Assembly (NCBI GenBank): GCA_944323075.1 | Contig: CALURC010000008.1 | Coordinates: 1-64,000 of the forward strand | DNA length: 64,000 nucleotides | Reading direction: 5' to 3' | Origin: an uncultured Alistipes sp. | GTDB lineage: Bacteria > Bacteroidota > Bacteroidia > Bacteroidales > Rikenellaceae | Shown: piece after piece, positions 7,716 to 17,772 of the stretch | How positions within the stretch are numbered: the stretch's first letter is position 1 | How the letters are laid out: every line of letters begins with the position of its first letter | Position numbers and translations under genes: made by a program | The notes under the pieces: model-generated | Database searches by the model: none | The model's input: the letters and a program-made list of their open reading frames with translations, nothing else | What the model was told of the DNA's origin: nothing

Positions 7716-9959
7716 TTAGCAATTCAGTGCGGCTCCTGCCTTGAACCATCCGATCTGGTGCTCGTTATAGGTGTGGACCGCTTCGAACAATTCGGAAGTT
7801 CCATCACTGTGTTTGAGCGTTACCGTCATCCGGCTTCCCGGTGCAAACGTTGCCAGACCCGTTACCGAGATCCGGTCGTCCTCACGAATCCGATCGTAGT
7901 CTGCCGGATTGGCAAAGGTAAGGGCCAGAACACCTTGTTTTTTGAGGTTTGTCTCGTGGATACGGGCAAACGATTTGACCAAAACGACTTTGACATTCAG
8001 AAAACGTGGCTCCAGTGCGGCATGTTCACGGGAAGAACCTTCTCCATAGTTCTCTTCAGCCACAACGATCGATCCGATTCCCTGGTTCTTGTATTGTTTG
8101 GCAACAGAAGATACGGCATCGTAACTTCCATCTAAAGTATTCAGCACACAATTCGTCTTACCGTTGAACCGATTGACGGCCCCCATCAACAGGTTGTCTG
8201 AAATGTTTTCGAGGTGACCGCGGAAACGAAGCCATGGACCGGCCATCGAGATGTGGTCGGTTGTACATTTTCCTTCGGCCTTGATCAGCAAACGCAGATC
8301 AGTAAAATCTTTCCCATCCCATGCAGCGAAAGGTTGAAGACGTTGCAGACGATTCGATCCCGGAGCGATAACGACTTCTCCAGTGAAATTATCATCCGGT
8401 GCAACGTACCCATTGTTCTCGACGGCAAATCCGGCTGCAGGAAGTTCATCGCCTTTAGGCTCGTCGAGCATAACCCACTCACCATCGTTATTTTGCAGTT
8501 TATCTTTCAGCGGATTGAACGTCAGATCTCCGGCAATAGTCAGAGCCGTAACCAATTCGGGTGATGCGACGAATGCATGTGTGTTCGGATTGCCGTCCGC
8601 ACGTTTGGCAAAGTTACGGTTAAACGACGTAACGATTGAGTTCGGACGAGTATTATCCTTTTCGTGGCGGGCCCACTGTCCGATACAAGGACCGCAAGCG
8701 TTGGTCATCACGACTCCACCGATCTCCAATAACGGTTGAAGAATTCCGTCGCGTTCTGCCGTGTAACGTACTTGCTCCGAACCCGGATTGATCAGCAGTT
8801 TCGCCTGCGTTTTCAATTTTTTATCGATCGCTTGGCGTGCAACAGATGCGGCTCTTCCCAAATCCTGATAAGAGGAGTTCGTACATGATCCGATCAGACC
8901 GACTTCCATCTGTTGAGGAATCCCCTTTTCACGTACCCACGCACCGAATTCGGAAATCGTATGGGCGGCATCCGGAGTAAACGGACCGTTGATATAAGGT
9001 TCGAGTGTCGAAAGATCGATCTCGATTACGCGATCATAATATTTTTCGGGAGCAGCTTCAACTTCGGCATCAGCACGCAGCGAACCACTCAACTGTTTGG
9101 CCACATCGGCCACATCGGGACGTCCCGTTGCCCGCAGGTAGCGGTCCATCGATTCGTCGTATGCAAAGAGAGAGGTCGTTGCCCCGACTTCTGCTCCCAT
9201 GTTGCAGATCGTTGCCTTTCCTGTCGCGGATAATGATGCTGCACCCTCTCCGAAATACTCCAAAATAGCATTAGTTCCTCCTTTAACCGTGAGGATTCCA
9301 GCTACTTTCAGGATGACGTCTTTCGGAGAAGCCCAACCATTAAGTTTTCCAGTCAGTTTGATACCGAAGATCTTGGGCATTTTCAGCTCCCAAGGCATAC
9401 CTGCCATCACATCGACGGCATCGGCTCCCCCGACACCAATGGCAACCATACCCAAACCACCGGCATTAGGAGTATGAGAGTCTGTTCCGATCATCATACC
9501 CCCCGGAAATGCATAGTTTTCCAATACGACCTGATGAATGATACCGGCACCAGCACTCCAGAATCCGATTCCGTAACGGCTGGCCACGCTTTTAAGAAAA
9601 TCGTATACCTCCCGGTTTGTTTCGTTGGCGGTAGCCAGATCGGCAGCAGCACCCCGATCGGCCTGAATCAGGTGATCGCAATGTACCGAAGCGGGAACGG
9701 CCGAACGGTCACGTCCTGCATTCATAAACTGCAGCAAGGCCATCTGCGCCGTTGCATCCTGCATGGCCACACGGTCTGGACGGAAATTGACGTAATCAGT
9801 ACCCCGGACAAACGGCTTGGCCTCGTTTTCGTCATAGAGATGGGCATACAAAATCTTTTCTGCGAGTGTCAGCGGACCTCCTTTTACAGTCCGAGCACGC
9901 TCTACCTTTTCTGCGAACGTTTTATACACGTTCCGGATCATTTCAATATCAAATGCCAT
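7716..9959 (-). CDS. acnA: Aconitate hydratase
   Basis: A 747-residue aconitase that interconverts citrate and isocitrate in the cytoplasm. The 4Fe-4S ligands are visible as Cys359 (GSCTNSS) and Cys422/Cys425 (ACGPCIG). The substrate loop GTDSHTP is at 158-164 and the swivel-domain signature [15 protein letters not shown] is near 640. The length fits the mitochondrial-type enzyme found in Bacteroidetes better than the ~890-residue AcnA/IRP form, so the symbol is family-level. The gene stands alone, with a TATCTTTG box upstream (10031-10038) and a hairpin downstream. Confidence 0.96.
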   Translation of the reverse strand: MAFDIEMIRNVYKTFAEKVERARTVKGGPLTLAEKILYAHLYDENEAKPFVRGTDYVNFRPDRVAMQDATAQMALLQFMNAGRDRSAVPASVHCDHLIQADRGAAADLATANETNREVYDFLKSVASRYGIGFWSAGAGIIHQVVLENYAFPGGMMIGTDSHTPNAGGLGMVAIGVGGADAVDVMAGMPWELKMPKIFGIKLTGKLNGWASPKDVILKVAGILTVKGGTNAILEYFGEGAASLSATGKATICNMGAEVGATTSLFAYDESMDRYLRATGRPDVADVAKQLSGSLRADAEVEAAPEKYYDRVIEIDLSTLEPYINGPFTPDAAHTISEFGAWVREKGIPQQMEVGLIGSCTNSSYQDLGRAASVARQAIDKKLKTQAKLLINPGSEQVRYTAERDGILQPLLEIGGVVMTNACGPCIGQWARHEKDNTRPNSIVTSFNRNFAKRADGNPNTHAFVASPELVTALTIAGDLTFNPLKDKLQNNDGEWVMLDEPKGDELPAAGFAVENNGYVAPDDNFTGEVVIAPGSNRLQRLQPFAAWDGKDFTDLRLLIKAEGKCTTDHISMAGPWLRFRGHLENISDNLLMGAVNRFNGKTNCVLNTLDGSYDAVSSVAKQYKNQGIGSIVVAEENYGEGSSREHAALEPRFLNVKVVLVKSFARIHETNLKKQGVLALTFANPADYDRIREDDRISVTGLATFAPGSRMTVTLKHSDGTSELFEAVHTYNEHQIGWFKAGAALNC

Positions 9960-10030
9960 ATCTGTTGTATTTTGTGATTATTTCAACTCGAAAAAAAATA
10001 AGTCCATTGAAATCATAGAACTTCAACGGA

Positions 10031-10038
10031 CAAAGATA
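10031..10038 (-). promoter_or_regulatory. acnA promoter -7 box
   Basis: TATCTTTG on the minus strand, 71 bp upstream of the acnA ATG. No matching -33 TTTG is present. Confidence 0.5.
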
Positions 10039-10067
10039 GCGATTTTGTGATAAACCGTTAGGATGTT

Positions 10068-10652
10068 TTACTGTTTTGTCTCCGGACGATCGGTCTGTGC
10101 GGATTGTAAGGCCGTATGATGCAATATTTCGCTTCTTTTCCGATCGCGAAATTCAAGAGCATGTTTTACAAAAGTTTCCGGATCATCACAACTGATAATA
10201 AATTGATCTTCATAAATATCCTCAATCATAACCAGATGCTTGCGGTCCGAAGCATAAACCTTATACATGGTCCACTCCATGAAATCGAAATAATATCCGT
10301 AATAGCCCCAGAAACCATAACTACCGACCAAAGGCCAAAGCCGTTTAAATTCGTTTTTGCCAAAAACACGTATTTTCTCTATGTCCTCGATATGAATCCG
10401 TGTCATATCGACAATACAATGCACCTCAACGACTGAATCGTCAAGCAAAACATAAAGCGGAATCGACAAGATGTAAAGTATAATGACACAAAACAGGAAA
10501 AAAAGCCCCCATGCAGAGAGATAGGCTCCACTCAACACAAAACCGACACTGACCGACAGCAGTACAACAATTGTCAGAATAACGAAAGTGATGCGATGGC
10601 TGCGGCGATCGTAATGATATTTATATTTTTCCGGAGTCATGCTCTTCTTCAT
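10068..10652 (-). CDS. Hypothetical membrane protein, two helices (194 aa)
   Basis: The N-terminus is basic (EKYKYHYDRRSHR) and is followed by two membrane helices at about 22-45 and 49-68. A soluble C-terminal domain of about 120 residues resembles a PH-like fold (VEVHCIVDMTRIHIEDIEKIRVFG). The pattern of two helices then a beta-rich domain recalls bacterial PH-domain membrane proteins, which is inference. Its ATG starts 1 bp after the stop of the small membrane gene at 10654-10938, so the two are almost certainly translated together. Role unknown. Confidence 0.8.
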   Translation of the reverse strand: MKKSMTPEKYKYHYDRRSHRITFVILTIVVLLSVSVGFVLSGAYLSAWGLFFLFCVIILYILSIPLYVLLDDSVVEVHCIVDMTRIHIEDIEKIRVFGKNEFKRLWPLVGSYGFWGYYGYYFDFMEWTMYKVYASDRKHLVMIEDIYEDQFIISCDDPETFVKHALEFRDRKRSEILHHTALQSAQTDRPETKQ

Positions 10653-10653
10653 T

Positions 10654-10938
10654 CTATTTTTTCAGGTTCTTTTTCTTTTCCTCCTCTTCGGCTTTTTTCC
10701 GGAACTCGGCAAGACGACGTTCACGTAACGCTTCATCACGCTCCTGTTGTATCTGTTGTCTGTGTCCGATCATACTCAGAAAAATGGCAAAGATGATCGC
10801 CGTAACCCCCGATTCGATCAATAATGAAGATAACTCTTTCCCTCTTTTAAACCAGTATACTTCTCCTGCCCATTGAATACCGAATACGATAACAAAGAAA
10901 AGAACTGCACTCAGTATAAAACTCCAAACTTTTTTCAT
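10654..10938 (-). CDS. Small membrane protein with charged coiled-coil tail
   Basis: A 94-residue protein with two predicted membrane helices (about 5-24 and 40-60). A strongly charged tail rich in Glu, Arg and Lys follows (RDEALRERRLAEFRKKAEEEEKKK), likely a cytoplasmic helix. It is coupled to the downstream 10068-10652 membrane gene. Not a recognised family; possibly an accessory or scaffold subunit. Confidence 0.75.
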   Translation of the reverse strand: MKKVWSFILSAVLFFVIVFGIQWAGEVYWFKRGKELSSLLIESGVTAIIFAIFLSMIGHRQQIQQERDEALRERRLAEFRKKAEEEEKKKNLKK

Positions 10939-11021
10939 AACAATCCATTTATTCGGAACGAAGCTTAATTAAAACAATCGATTTACCGAATGACGCACGT
11001 TTTTTATTCTATAGCATCAAA

Positions 11022-12050
11022 TTAAGCTCCAAAATACTCTTTCAAATCTTCTTGAAACTTTTTCAATGTCTCCTCCATCGAAACATACGACCGACCTCCG
11101 GCAGCATTGCGGTGTCCGCCTCCTTCGAAATATCGGCGGGCAAACACGTTGACATCGATGTCGCCCCTTGAACGTAACGATACACGGATGCTGTGTTTGG
11201 TCTGAATAAACATAGCCGACATACGAATGCCCCGTATTGAAAGCGGATAGTTGACAAAACCCTCGCTGTCGCCCTGGATAAAGTTAAAACGGCGCATATC
11301 CTCCTCGGTAAGCGAAACATAGGCAACTCCGTATCGGTAATTAGTGACCATTTTGTCGTTCAACATATATCCCAACAGACGCATTCGGCCTTCGGAGAAG
11401 TTATCATATACGCTACTGTTTACGTGCGGAACGTTAACTCCTCGATCGATCAATACAGCAGCAGCCCGAAACAGATCGGAAGTCAAATAACTGAAGCTGA
11501 AATTACCCGTATCGGTCATGATTCCGACATACAATGCTTCAGCCATTGCCTGATCAATAGCCTCTTCGCCAGCCAATGCAACGATCAGCTGATAGACAAT
11601 ATATGAAGTTGAACAGGAGTATGTGTCCGAAAACTGCAAGGCATATCCATCTACCGGGGGATGCAGGTGATGATCGATCAGAATACGTGTCGCCGTTGTA
11701 TTGGCCATAGCCGTATCAGTCACTCGATCCAATCGGTTGATCTGGTTAAAATCCATACAGAAGATTATTTCCGCTTCACTGATGAAACGAGCCATTTCTC
11801 CATCCGCATCATCCTTGAATACACCGATGTAACCGATATCAGTCATCCATTCGAGAAAATAGGGGTATCGGTTTGGAGCAATACACCGGACGACATGTCC
11901 CAAACGATCGAGATAGGAACGCCATGCCAAAGCGGCACCGATGGTATCGCCATCTGGATTGGTATGGGATAACAGGACTATTTTTTTGGGTGTATCGCCC
12001 AATATGGTGCGTAACTGATCTAATTTTTGCTCTGTAATTACCATAAACAT
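11022..12050 (-). CDS. nrnA: DHH/DHHA1 phosphoesterase, NrnA-like
   Basis: A 342-residue DHH-superfamily enzyme. Motifs are HTNPDGD (29-35), the metal ligand Asp100 (FCMDFN), IDHH (125-128), TDTGNFSFS and the DHHA1 substrate loop GGGHRNAAGG near the C-terminus. Such proteins degrade short RNAs (nanoRNA) and dephosphorylate pAp in the cytoplasm; some members instead hydrolyse cyclic dinucleotides, which sequence alone cannot separate. The length fits NrnA. Its start is 8 bp past the stop of the S41 peptidase gene, suggesting an operon. A start at 12044 is equally possible. Confidence 0.9.
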   Translation of the reverse strand: MFMVITEQKLDQLRTILGDTPKKIVLLSHTNPDGDTIGAALAWRSYLDRLGHVVRCIAPNRYPYFLEWMTDIGYIGVFKDDADGEMARFISEAEIIFCMDFNQINRLDRVTDTAMANTTATRILIDHHLHPPVDGYALQFSDTYSCSTSYIVYQLIVALAGEEAIDQAMAEALYVGIMTDTGNFSFSYLTSDLFRAAAVLIDRGVNVPHVNSSVYDNFSEGRMRLLGYMLNDKMVTNYRYGVAYVSLTEEDMRRFNFIQGDSEGFVNYPLSIRGIRMSAMFIQTKHSIRVSLRSRGDIDVNVFARRYFEGGGHRNAAGGRSYVSMEETLKKFQEDLKEYFGA

Positions 12051-12058
12051 CTATGTTT

Positions 12059-13588
12059 TTATTCGGCTGTTTTTGCCTTAATATCGAGAGTCAGAGAGTC
12101 CGTGAAAATCATTCCTTGAACACCCCGACGAGATTGATTTTTACCCATCCACTCTTTCCCGGACGGAACAGAAGTTGTCGGAAGACTTTTTGTTCCGGGG
12201 ACAGGAGTGTTCGTTATCCGAGCAAGAGCATACCGCATAAGTAACTCTTTTGAATCGCCCAACGGCAAAAGTTGATCCTGATTTTTGATCTCATCGACCT
12301 CTTCATCGGGAATAAATCCTTTGGAATAGTCCGATTTTTTGTTCTTGTTGAAAGCTTGTGAATAGATCGGATGAAGCGTTATGCCGTAAGCCGAAGAGGA
12401 GATCTCGATTGAACCCACATTTTTACCCTCTGTTTGGGTTCCGATCAGATATACATTCATATAGGGGCGGAGTGAATTGATAACCAACTCACTTGCTGAA
12501 GCCGTATACACCCCGCTCAGAACGAATAACCGATCTAAATCGAGGTTGTACGGAGCCATTTCTCCTTCATTGAGAAAATCCATCTCTACCATACCGTATA
12601 TCCGATCCAGGTCCTCATTCATCTTTCTGTAACAAAAGACATCCCCCAATGCACTTCGCGGCGCAATCATACTGCACAATAATTGGCAACTGCTCACATA
12701 TCCGCCCGGATTATACCTCATGTCAAGAATTAGCTCGTCTATTTTTTCTTGTTGAAACGAAGCAAACACCTCTTTAAGCTGATTGTCATATGTTACGTCC
12801 GATACACCACTAGGCCCTGTATTAAACTCATTGTAAACCAGATATCCTATTTTCTTTCCACCATAATTAATAACGGTATCCATTAAAATCGGAGAAACAT
12901 CCATACTTTCCGCTGCCTCAATGGCAACAGTCCCTTTGTATGTCGTTTCGTAGTCATATATTTCAAATCCATCGATCGTATCAATTTGCCGAAGCGCCAT
13001 GCGTTCGATCTGTAATTTTGCAGCACCGCCACTCTCCACCACCGACGTTTGGTTCGCTCCTATAGGAAGTCCATCAACACCCACGATCCAATCGCCACGA
13101 CGAATACCCGCGCGATCGGCCGGCGAACCATCTACAACGAACAGCACTCTTGCACTGACATACTGACGTGATACTCCCGTGTAATAATACACACACTCCA
13201 TTCCATACTCAGATACAATACCCGAAGTAGCTTTCGTTTGGCCGGTACGCTCCATGTACGAATAGAAATAATTCTTATCACCAGTGTGCTTACCGTCATT
13301 ATCGGTCGTGTCACGCGAGAGCAACTGGCTGAAGAACACTTCGCATGTCTGATTATAATTCGGTTTTATACTTTTTGTATAGTCATTGTACAAATACTGG
13401 GTTGCCATTTGAGAATAGATCCACTGATTTGCAGCGGCATCTGCCGTATAAGTTCCGTCCGGATCTCCGGGATTGCCGTCAACCGGATCTTTCGTACAGG
13501 AAATCATCAACAAACAGCACGACAGTACAGAAATGCACCATCGACCCATATCTCCATATACAAAAAATAAAGTTTTTTTCTTTCCCAT
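12059..13588 (-). CDS. S41-family peptidase, lipoprotein
   Basis: A 509-residue protein with a lipobox at Cys31 (LLMISC), an N-terminal cap domain and a degenerate PDZ domain at about 145-205. The C-terminal S41 protease core has RYNPGG at 291-296, the nucleophile Ser366 in TASASEL and the general base Lys389 in TEGKNVGS. It should cleave substrates in the periplasm or at the cell surface. A second ATG at 13549 would also leave a usable lipoprotein signal. It is followed 8 bp later by nrnA; a functional link is not evident. Confidence 0.92.
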   Translation of the reverse strand: MGKKKTLFFVYGDMGRWCISVLSCCLLMISCTKDPVDGNPGDPDGTYTADAAANQWIYSQMATQYLYNDYTKSIKPNYNQTCEVFFSQLLSRDTTDNDGKHTGDKNYFYSYMERTGQTKATSGIVSEYGMECVYYYTGVSRQYVSARVLFVVDGSPADRAGIRRGDWIVGVDGLPIGANQTSVVESGGAAKLQIERMALRQIDTIDGFEIYDYETTYKGTVAIEAAESMDVSPILMDTVINYGGKKIGYLVYNEFNTGPSGVSDVTYDNQLKEVFASFQQEKIDELILDMRYNPGGYVSSCQLLCSMIAPRSALGDVFCYRKMNEDLDRIYGMVEMDFLNEGEMAPYNLDLDRLFVLSGVYTASASELVINSLRPYMNVYLIGTQTEGKNVGSIEISSSAYGITLHPIYSQAFNKNKKSDYSKGFIPDEEVDEIKNQDQLLPLGDSKELLMRYALARITNTPVPGTKSLPTTSVPSGKEWMGKNQSRRGVQGMIFTDSLTLDIKAKTAE

Positions 13589-13620
13589 CGCAATTTTTCG
13601 AAATTTCTGGCCTTATTTCA

Positions 13621-13628
13621 CAAAGATA
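13621..13628 (-). promoter_or_regulatory. S41 peptidase promoter -7 box
   Basis: TATCTTTG on the minus strand, 32 bp upstream of the start codon. A second TACCTTTG lies further up at 13750-13757. Neither has a good -33 element. Confidence 0.45.
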
Positions 13629-13758
13629 GAAATTTTACTCATTCTATTGATCTAAACTTCGATTCTGTTCCTGCGTACAATTCGGCTACAAATCTGTAAT
13701 CTAAAATTACAACGTTTTTTTCATACTTTTGATATACAACTTCCTTTATCAAAGGTAT

Positions 13759-13802
13759 AAAAAATGGATCTTCTGCGTACACGTATCCACGAGAAGATCC
13801 AT
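13759..13802 (-). terminator. Terminator of the osmC-cstA unit
   Basis: ATGGATCTTCT and AGAAGATCCAT form a perfect 11-bp stem with a 17-nt loop. On the minus strand the stem is followed by a run of six T. It lies 26 bp past the cstA stop. Confidence 0.85.
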
Positions 13803-13827
13803 AAAACACTTCGTTATAATATCTTAT

Positions 13828-15258
13828 CTATCCCACTCTCGATATTGCATTACGCTTTTTCCAGAAAAGAAAAAGTCCGAAAACAAACAGGACAACGACA
13901 GCAGCAATAATATAAGCTACGACTTCCGAAAGAGCCAGACCTTCGGGAGCCATCAAAATATAGGTCGTACACACGGCCGTCATAAACAGTGCCGGAATCA
14001 AAGTCACAATATAAGGTTTATTTTCACGCGCCAAATAGACCGTCAGAGCCCACAGAGTAAAGACGGCCAACGTCTGATTACACCAGGCAAAATAACGCCA
14101 CAAAATAGCAAAATTTACATGTAAAATTATGAATCCAACGATAAACAACGGAACTGAAATGAACAACCTTTTCAGGATTGGTTTCTGATCAACATGCAGA
14201 AAATCGGCAACGATCAAACGGGCCGAACGAAATGCTGTATCTCCAGAAGTAATCGGTGCTGCAATTACCCCCAAGACAGCCAGCAAACCACCAATCGTTC
14301 CGAGCCACTCCTTAGTTATCGAATCGACGATTATCGCAGCATTGTCATTCCCCGAATCAGCTACAAACAAGGCGGCACCGGTTTCCGTATGGAAAAAATA
14401 GGTAGCAGCCGCAGCCCATATCAATGCAACGATACCTTCGGTTATCATTGCTCCATAAAATACAGGTCGTCCATACTTCTCATTGGTCATACAACGAGCC
14501 ATCATCGGAGATTGCGTGGCATGGAATCCAGAGATTGCTCCACAGGCAATCGAAATAAACATCATAGGAAAAATAGGAAGTCCTTCTGGATGTGTATTGG
14601 TCAGTCCATCAGTTATCTCGGGCAATTGCGGATGATTCCAGAAAAGCATAACCAAAATTCCGACAGCCATAAAGATCAAGGCCACCGCGAAGATCGGATA
14701 GATTTTCCCGATAATTTTATCAATCGGCAAAAGAGTTGCCAATACATAATAGACAAACACGACAGTCGCCCAGAAAGAGAGGTCGAGACTTTCAGGAGTC
14801 AGTTTGGCCAACAGTCCGGCGGGTCCCGCCACAAACACAGCTCCGACAAGCACCATCAACAACACGGTAAAACCGCGCATGAACTGTTTGAAATTGACAC
14901 CCAAGTAACGTCCGATCGTCTCCGGCAAACTTTCACCTCCATTTCTCAATGAGATCATTCCCGCCAGAAAGTCGTGTACCGCACCGGCAAAAATAGTCCC
15001 CAATACGATCCATAAATAAGATGCCGTACCGAACTTCGCACCCATTATCGCACCAAAAATCGGACCCAATCCGGCAATATTCAGGAACTGAATCATAAAC
15101 ACCTTCCAAGTCGGCATAGGAATATAGTCTACACCGTCTTGTTTCGTGTAGGCAGGGGTTTTACGACTCGGATCAGCACCGAATATCTTCTCGACGAACT
15201 TTCCATAAACGAAATAGCCGCCGATCAGTACAAGCAACGCAACAGTAAAGGTTATCAT
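13828..15258 (-). CDS. cstA: Carbon starvation protein A family transporter
   Basis: A 476-residue polytopic inner membrane protein of the CstA family, with family sequences IAGLGPIFGAIMGAKFGTAS, GAVHDFLAGMISLRNGG and ISGFHATQSPMMARCM. It is the short form (E. coli CstA has about 700 residues), as is usual in Bacteroidetes. CstA relatives take up peptides or pyruvate, and the specific substrate here is unknown. The start is 12 bp after the osmC stop, so the two form an operon, ended by the terminator at 13759-13802. Confidence 0.94.
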   Translation of the reverse strand: MITFTVALLVLIGGYFVYGKFVEKIFGADPSRKTPAYTKQDGVDYIPMPTWKVFMIQFLNIAGLGPIFGAIMGAKFGTASYLWIVLGTIFAGAVHDFLAGMISLRNGGESLPETIGRYLGVNFKQFMRGFTVLLMVLVGAVFVAGPAGLLAKLTPESLDLSFWATVVFVYYVLATLLPIDKIIGKIYPIFAVALIFMAVGILVMLFWNHPQLPEITDGLTNTHPEGLPIFPMMFISIACGAISGFHATQSPMMARCMTNEKYGRPVFYGAMITEGIVALIWAAAATYFFHTETGAALFVADSGNDNAAIIVDSITKEWLGTIGGLLAVLGVIAAPITSGDTAFRSARLIVADFLHVDQKPILKRLFISVPLFIVGFIILHVNFAILWRYFAWCNQTLAVFTLWALTVYLARENKPYIVTLIPALFMTAVCTTYILMAPEGLALSEVVAYIIAAVVVLFVFGLFLFWKKRNAISRVG

Positions 15259-15270
15259 CTCTTTCGCACT

Positions 15271-15678
15271 CTATTCTCCGTAGTAAAAACGTATCGTTTG
15301 TTTACAATCGGGGTGCAAAGAATGAGCTACCGGACAGGTTTCTGCAGCACGCTCCAAGATAGTCCGAAGTTTAGGCTCGTAATCGCTCGGAAAATGAACA
15401 TCGATAACAATCTCTCCAATCCGACGAGGCGAAGCATTCATGATCTTCGTAATGCTTAGTTTCGTTCCCTTCAGTTCGATTCCTTGTGTCTGAGCAGCAA
15501 TTCCCATCAGGGTCATCATACAGCTTCCCAAAGCCGTCGCAACCAAATCGGTAGGAGAAAATGCTTCTCCTTTTCCATGATTATCTACCGGGGCATCGGT
15601 CATAATTTTCGTTCCGGATTGAAGATGAGTCGCTTCGGTCCGAAGGTCTCCCAAATAAATAGTTTCAACAGTTGCCAT
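15271..15678 (-). CDS. OsmC-family peroxiredoxin-like protein
   Basis: A 135-residue OsmC/Ohr-fold protein with both redox cysteines: Cys53 in ALGSCMMTL and Cys115 in AETCPVAHSL. The family reduces organic hydroperoxides as a homodimer in the cytoplasm. The length is normal. It lies 12 bp upstream of cstA and is probably co-transcribed. Assignment to the OsmC or YhfA subgroup is not resolved. Confidence 0.93.
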   Translation of the reverse strand: MATVETIYLGDLRTEATHLQSGTKIMTDAPVDNHGKGEAFSPTDLVATALGSCMMTLMGIAAQTQGIELKGTKLSITKIMNASPRRIGEIVIDVHFPSDYEPKLRTILERAAETCPVAHSLHPDCKQTIRFYYGE

Positions 15679-15861
15679 AATTTTTACTTATTTATAAGTT
15701 ACATTGTTGCAAATGAAAACATCCGTCACACCTCCCCGATCTTCGACACATAACCAAGCTATCGAAAAGTACAGTCGAATCCGTCCTCCCCAAAAACACA
15801 TTACCCCATACATTCTACGGGGAAAACTGTTTCCGGAATATCCGACAGGCCTGTATACCCT

Positions 15862-17664
15862 TTACTTCCCTGCAGCCCGCTTACGTTCCGTCTCGTTCAG
15901 GATAATCTTACGGATCCGGATCGACTTCGGTGTCACTTCTACGTACTCGTCCTCTTTGATGTACTCCAACGCTTCTTCCAGGGTAAAAATAACCGGCGGA
16001 GCAATCGATACCTTTTCATCTGAACCGCTGGCCCGCATATTGGTCAGCTTTTTCGACTTGGTCAGGTTAATCACGATATCGTCTTGACGCGTACTTTCTC
16101 CCACAACCTGTCCACAATAGATTTCGTCTTGAGGAGAGACAAAAAACGTTCCACGATCCTGCAACTTATTAATTGCATAGGCATAAGCCGTTCCGGTCTC
16201 CATAGCGATCAACGAACCGTTCTGACGAACTTCCATATCGCCTTTGTAGGGTTCAAACCCTTTCAACCGATGCGACATAACCGCCTCTCCAGCCGTAGCG
16301 GTCAACAAATTGCTGCGCAAACCGATGATTCCGCGCGACGGAATTTCAAAAATAATCCGCTGGCGATCATAAATGGTCTGCATATCGATCATAGATCCTT
16401 TTCGTTTGGTTACCAGCTCGATCACACGTCCGGAATACTCTTCCGGAATATCTATGGTCAACTCCTCTACCGGTTCGCACTTCTGTCCGTCGATCTCCTT
16501 GATGATAACTTTAGGTTGGCCGACCTGAAGCTCGTAACCCTCTCGACGCATTGTCTCGATCAGGACAGAGAGGTGCAATACGCCTCGTCCATAGACGACA
16601 AAACTGTCCGAAGAGGGACCGGGTTCCACACGCAGAGCCAGATTCTTCTCCAACTCCCGATCGAGTCGCTCTTTTATATGACGCGAGGTAACATATTTTC
16701 CTTCCCGACCGAAGAATGGCGAATCATTGATCGTAAACAACATGCTCATAGTCGGTTCATCGATCGCAATCGGTTCCAACGGTTCGGGATTTTCGAAATC
16801 ACAGATCGTATCTCCGATCTCGAAGCCATCGATCCCAACCAAAGCACATATTTCACCACACTCCACCGAATCCACCTTTTTCTTTCCTAAACCGTCGAAT
16901 ACCATCAGATCCTTGATCCGGGTCTTGACCATCGTTTTCCCGTCACGTTTGGCCAACGTAATCGGCATTCCGGCCTTCAATTCACCCCGGGTCAACTTTC
17001 CGATTGCGATTCGGCCCACATAAGGGGAATATTCCAGCGATGTGATCAACAACTGTGGTGTACCCTCACGTACCTCCGGAGCCGGAATATTATCGATTAT
17101 GGCATCGAGCAGCGGGGTAATGTCGTTTGTCCGTTCCTTCCATACGTGCGACATCCAGCCCTGTTTGGCACTTCCATATATCGTCACAAAGTCCAGCTGT
17201 TCTTCTGTCGCATTCAACGTAAACATCAAATCGAACACTTGCTCGTAAACTTCATCGGGACGACAGTTCGGTTTATCGACCTTATTTACCACAACAAGAG
17301 GTTTTTTCCCGAGAGCCAATGCCTTCTGCAAAACGAACCGTGTCTGAGGCATCGTTCCCTCAAAAGCGTCCACGAGCAACAATACCCCGTCGGCCATATT
17401 CAACACCCGTTCAACCTCACCGCCGAAATCGGAGTGGCCCGGAGTATCGATGATGTTGATTTTGTATCCCTTGTAATTTACCGATACGTTTTTCGAGAGA
17501 ATAGTGATTCCCCGTTCCCGTTCGATATCGTTGTTATCGAGAATCAGTTCTCCCGCTTTTTCATTATTTCTGAACAGATTGCCCTGAAGAATCATCTTAT
17601 CGACCAGCGTAGTTTTTCCGTGATCCACATGGGCGATAATCGCAATATTGCGTAATCTTTGCAT
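15862..17664 (-). CDS. typA: Ribosome-associated GTPase TypA/BipA
   Basis: A 600-residue translational GTPase. I chose the ATG at 17664 ([19 protein letters not shown]), which matches the family N-terminus; a GTG at 17685 would add seven residues. G1 is AHVDHGKT (residues 11-18), G2/G3 are RERGITI and [12 protein letters not shown], and G4 is NKVDKPN. EF-G-like domains II, III and V and the BipA-specific C-terminal domain follow ([20 protein letters not shown]). It binds the 70S ribosome and helps 50S assembly and stress adaptation. It is divergent from aroB, with back-to-back promoter boxes between the two. Confidence 0.97.
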   Translation of the reverse strand: MQRLRNIAIIAHVDHGKTTLVDKMILQGNLFRNNEKAGELILDNNDIERERGITILSKNVSVNYKGYKINIIDTPGHSDFGGEVERVLNMADGVLLLVDAFEGTMPQTRFVLQKALALGKKPLVVVNKVDKPNCRPDEVYEQVFDLMFTLNATEEQLDFVTIYGSAKQGWMSHVWKERTNDITPLLDAIIDNIPAPEVREGTPQLLITSLEYSPYVGRIAIGKLTRGELKAGMPITLAKRDGKTMVKTRIKDLMVFDGLGKKKVDSVECGEICALVGIDGFEIGDTICDFENPEPLEPIAIDEPTMSMLFTINDSPFFGREGKYVTSRHIKERLDRELEKNLALRVEPGPSSDSFVVYGRGVLHLSVLIETMRREGYELQVGQPKVIIKEIDGQKCEPVEELTIDIPEEYSGRVIELVTKRKGSMIDMQTIYDRQRIIFEIPSRGIIGLRSNLLTATAGEAVMSHRLKGFEPYKGDMEVRQNGSLIAMETGTAYAYAINKLQDRGTFFVSPQDEIYCGQVVGESTRQDDIVINLTKSKKLTNMRASGSDEKVSIAPPVIFTLEEALEYIKEDEYVEVTPKSIRIRKIILNETERKRAAGK

Positions 17665-17684
17665 AGAATGACTTTTTATTGCCA

Positions 17685-17712
17685 CAAAGGTACGAAATAA
17701 AATTTATCTTTG
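17685..17712. promoter_or_regulatory. Divergent overlapping promoters for typA and aroB
   Basis: CAAAGGTA at 17685-17692 is TACCTTTG for leftward transcription of typA. TATCTTTG at 17705-17712 points right toward aroB. The two -7 boxes are only 12 bp apart, so each promoter's -33 region falls on or next to the other's -7 box. Polymerase binding at the two is likely mutually exclusive. No clean TTTG is seen for either. Confidence 0.65.
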
Positions 17713-17772
17713 TACGAATGAAACTGTCGCGTTTACCGACACTACATTCGGGGAAACGATATTTTTTGTCAA

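Noticed and set aside
14194-14952. A 252-codon plus-strand open frame
   Set aside because: Fully antisense to cstA, with no family features and an odd composition (His, Gln and Ser rich), so it is a shadow frame.
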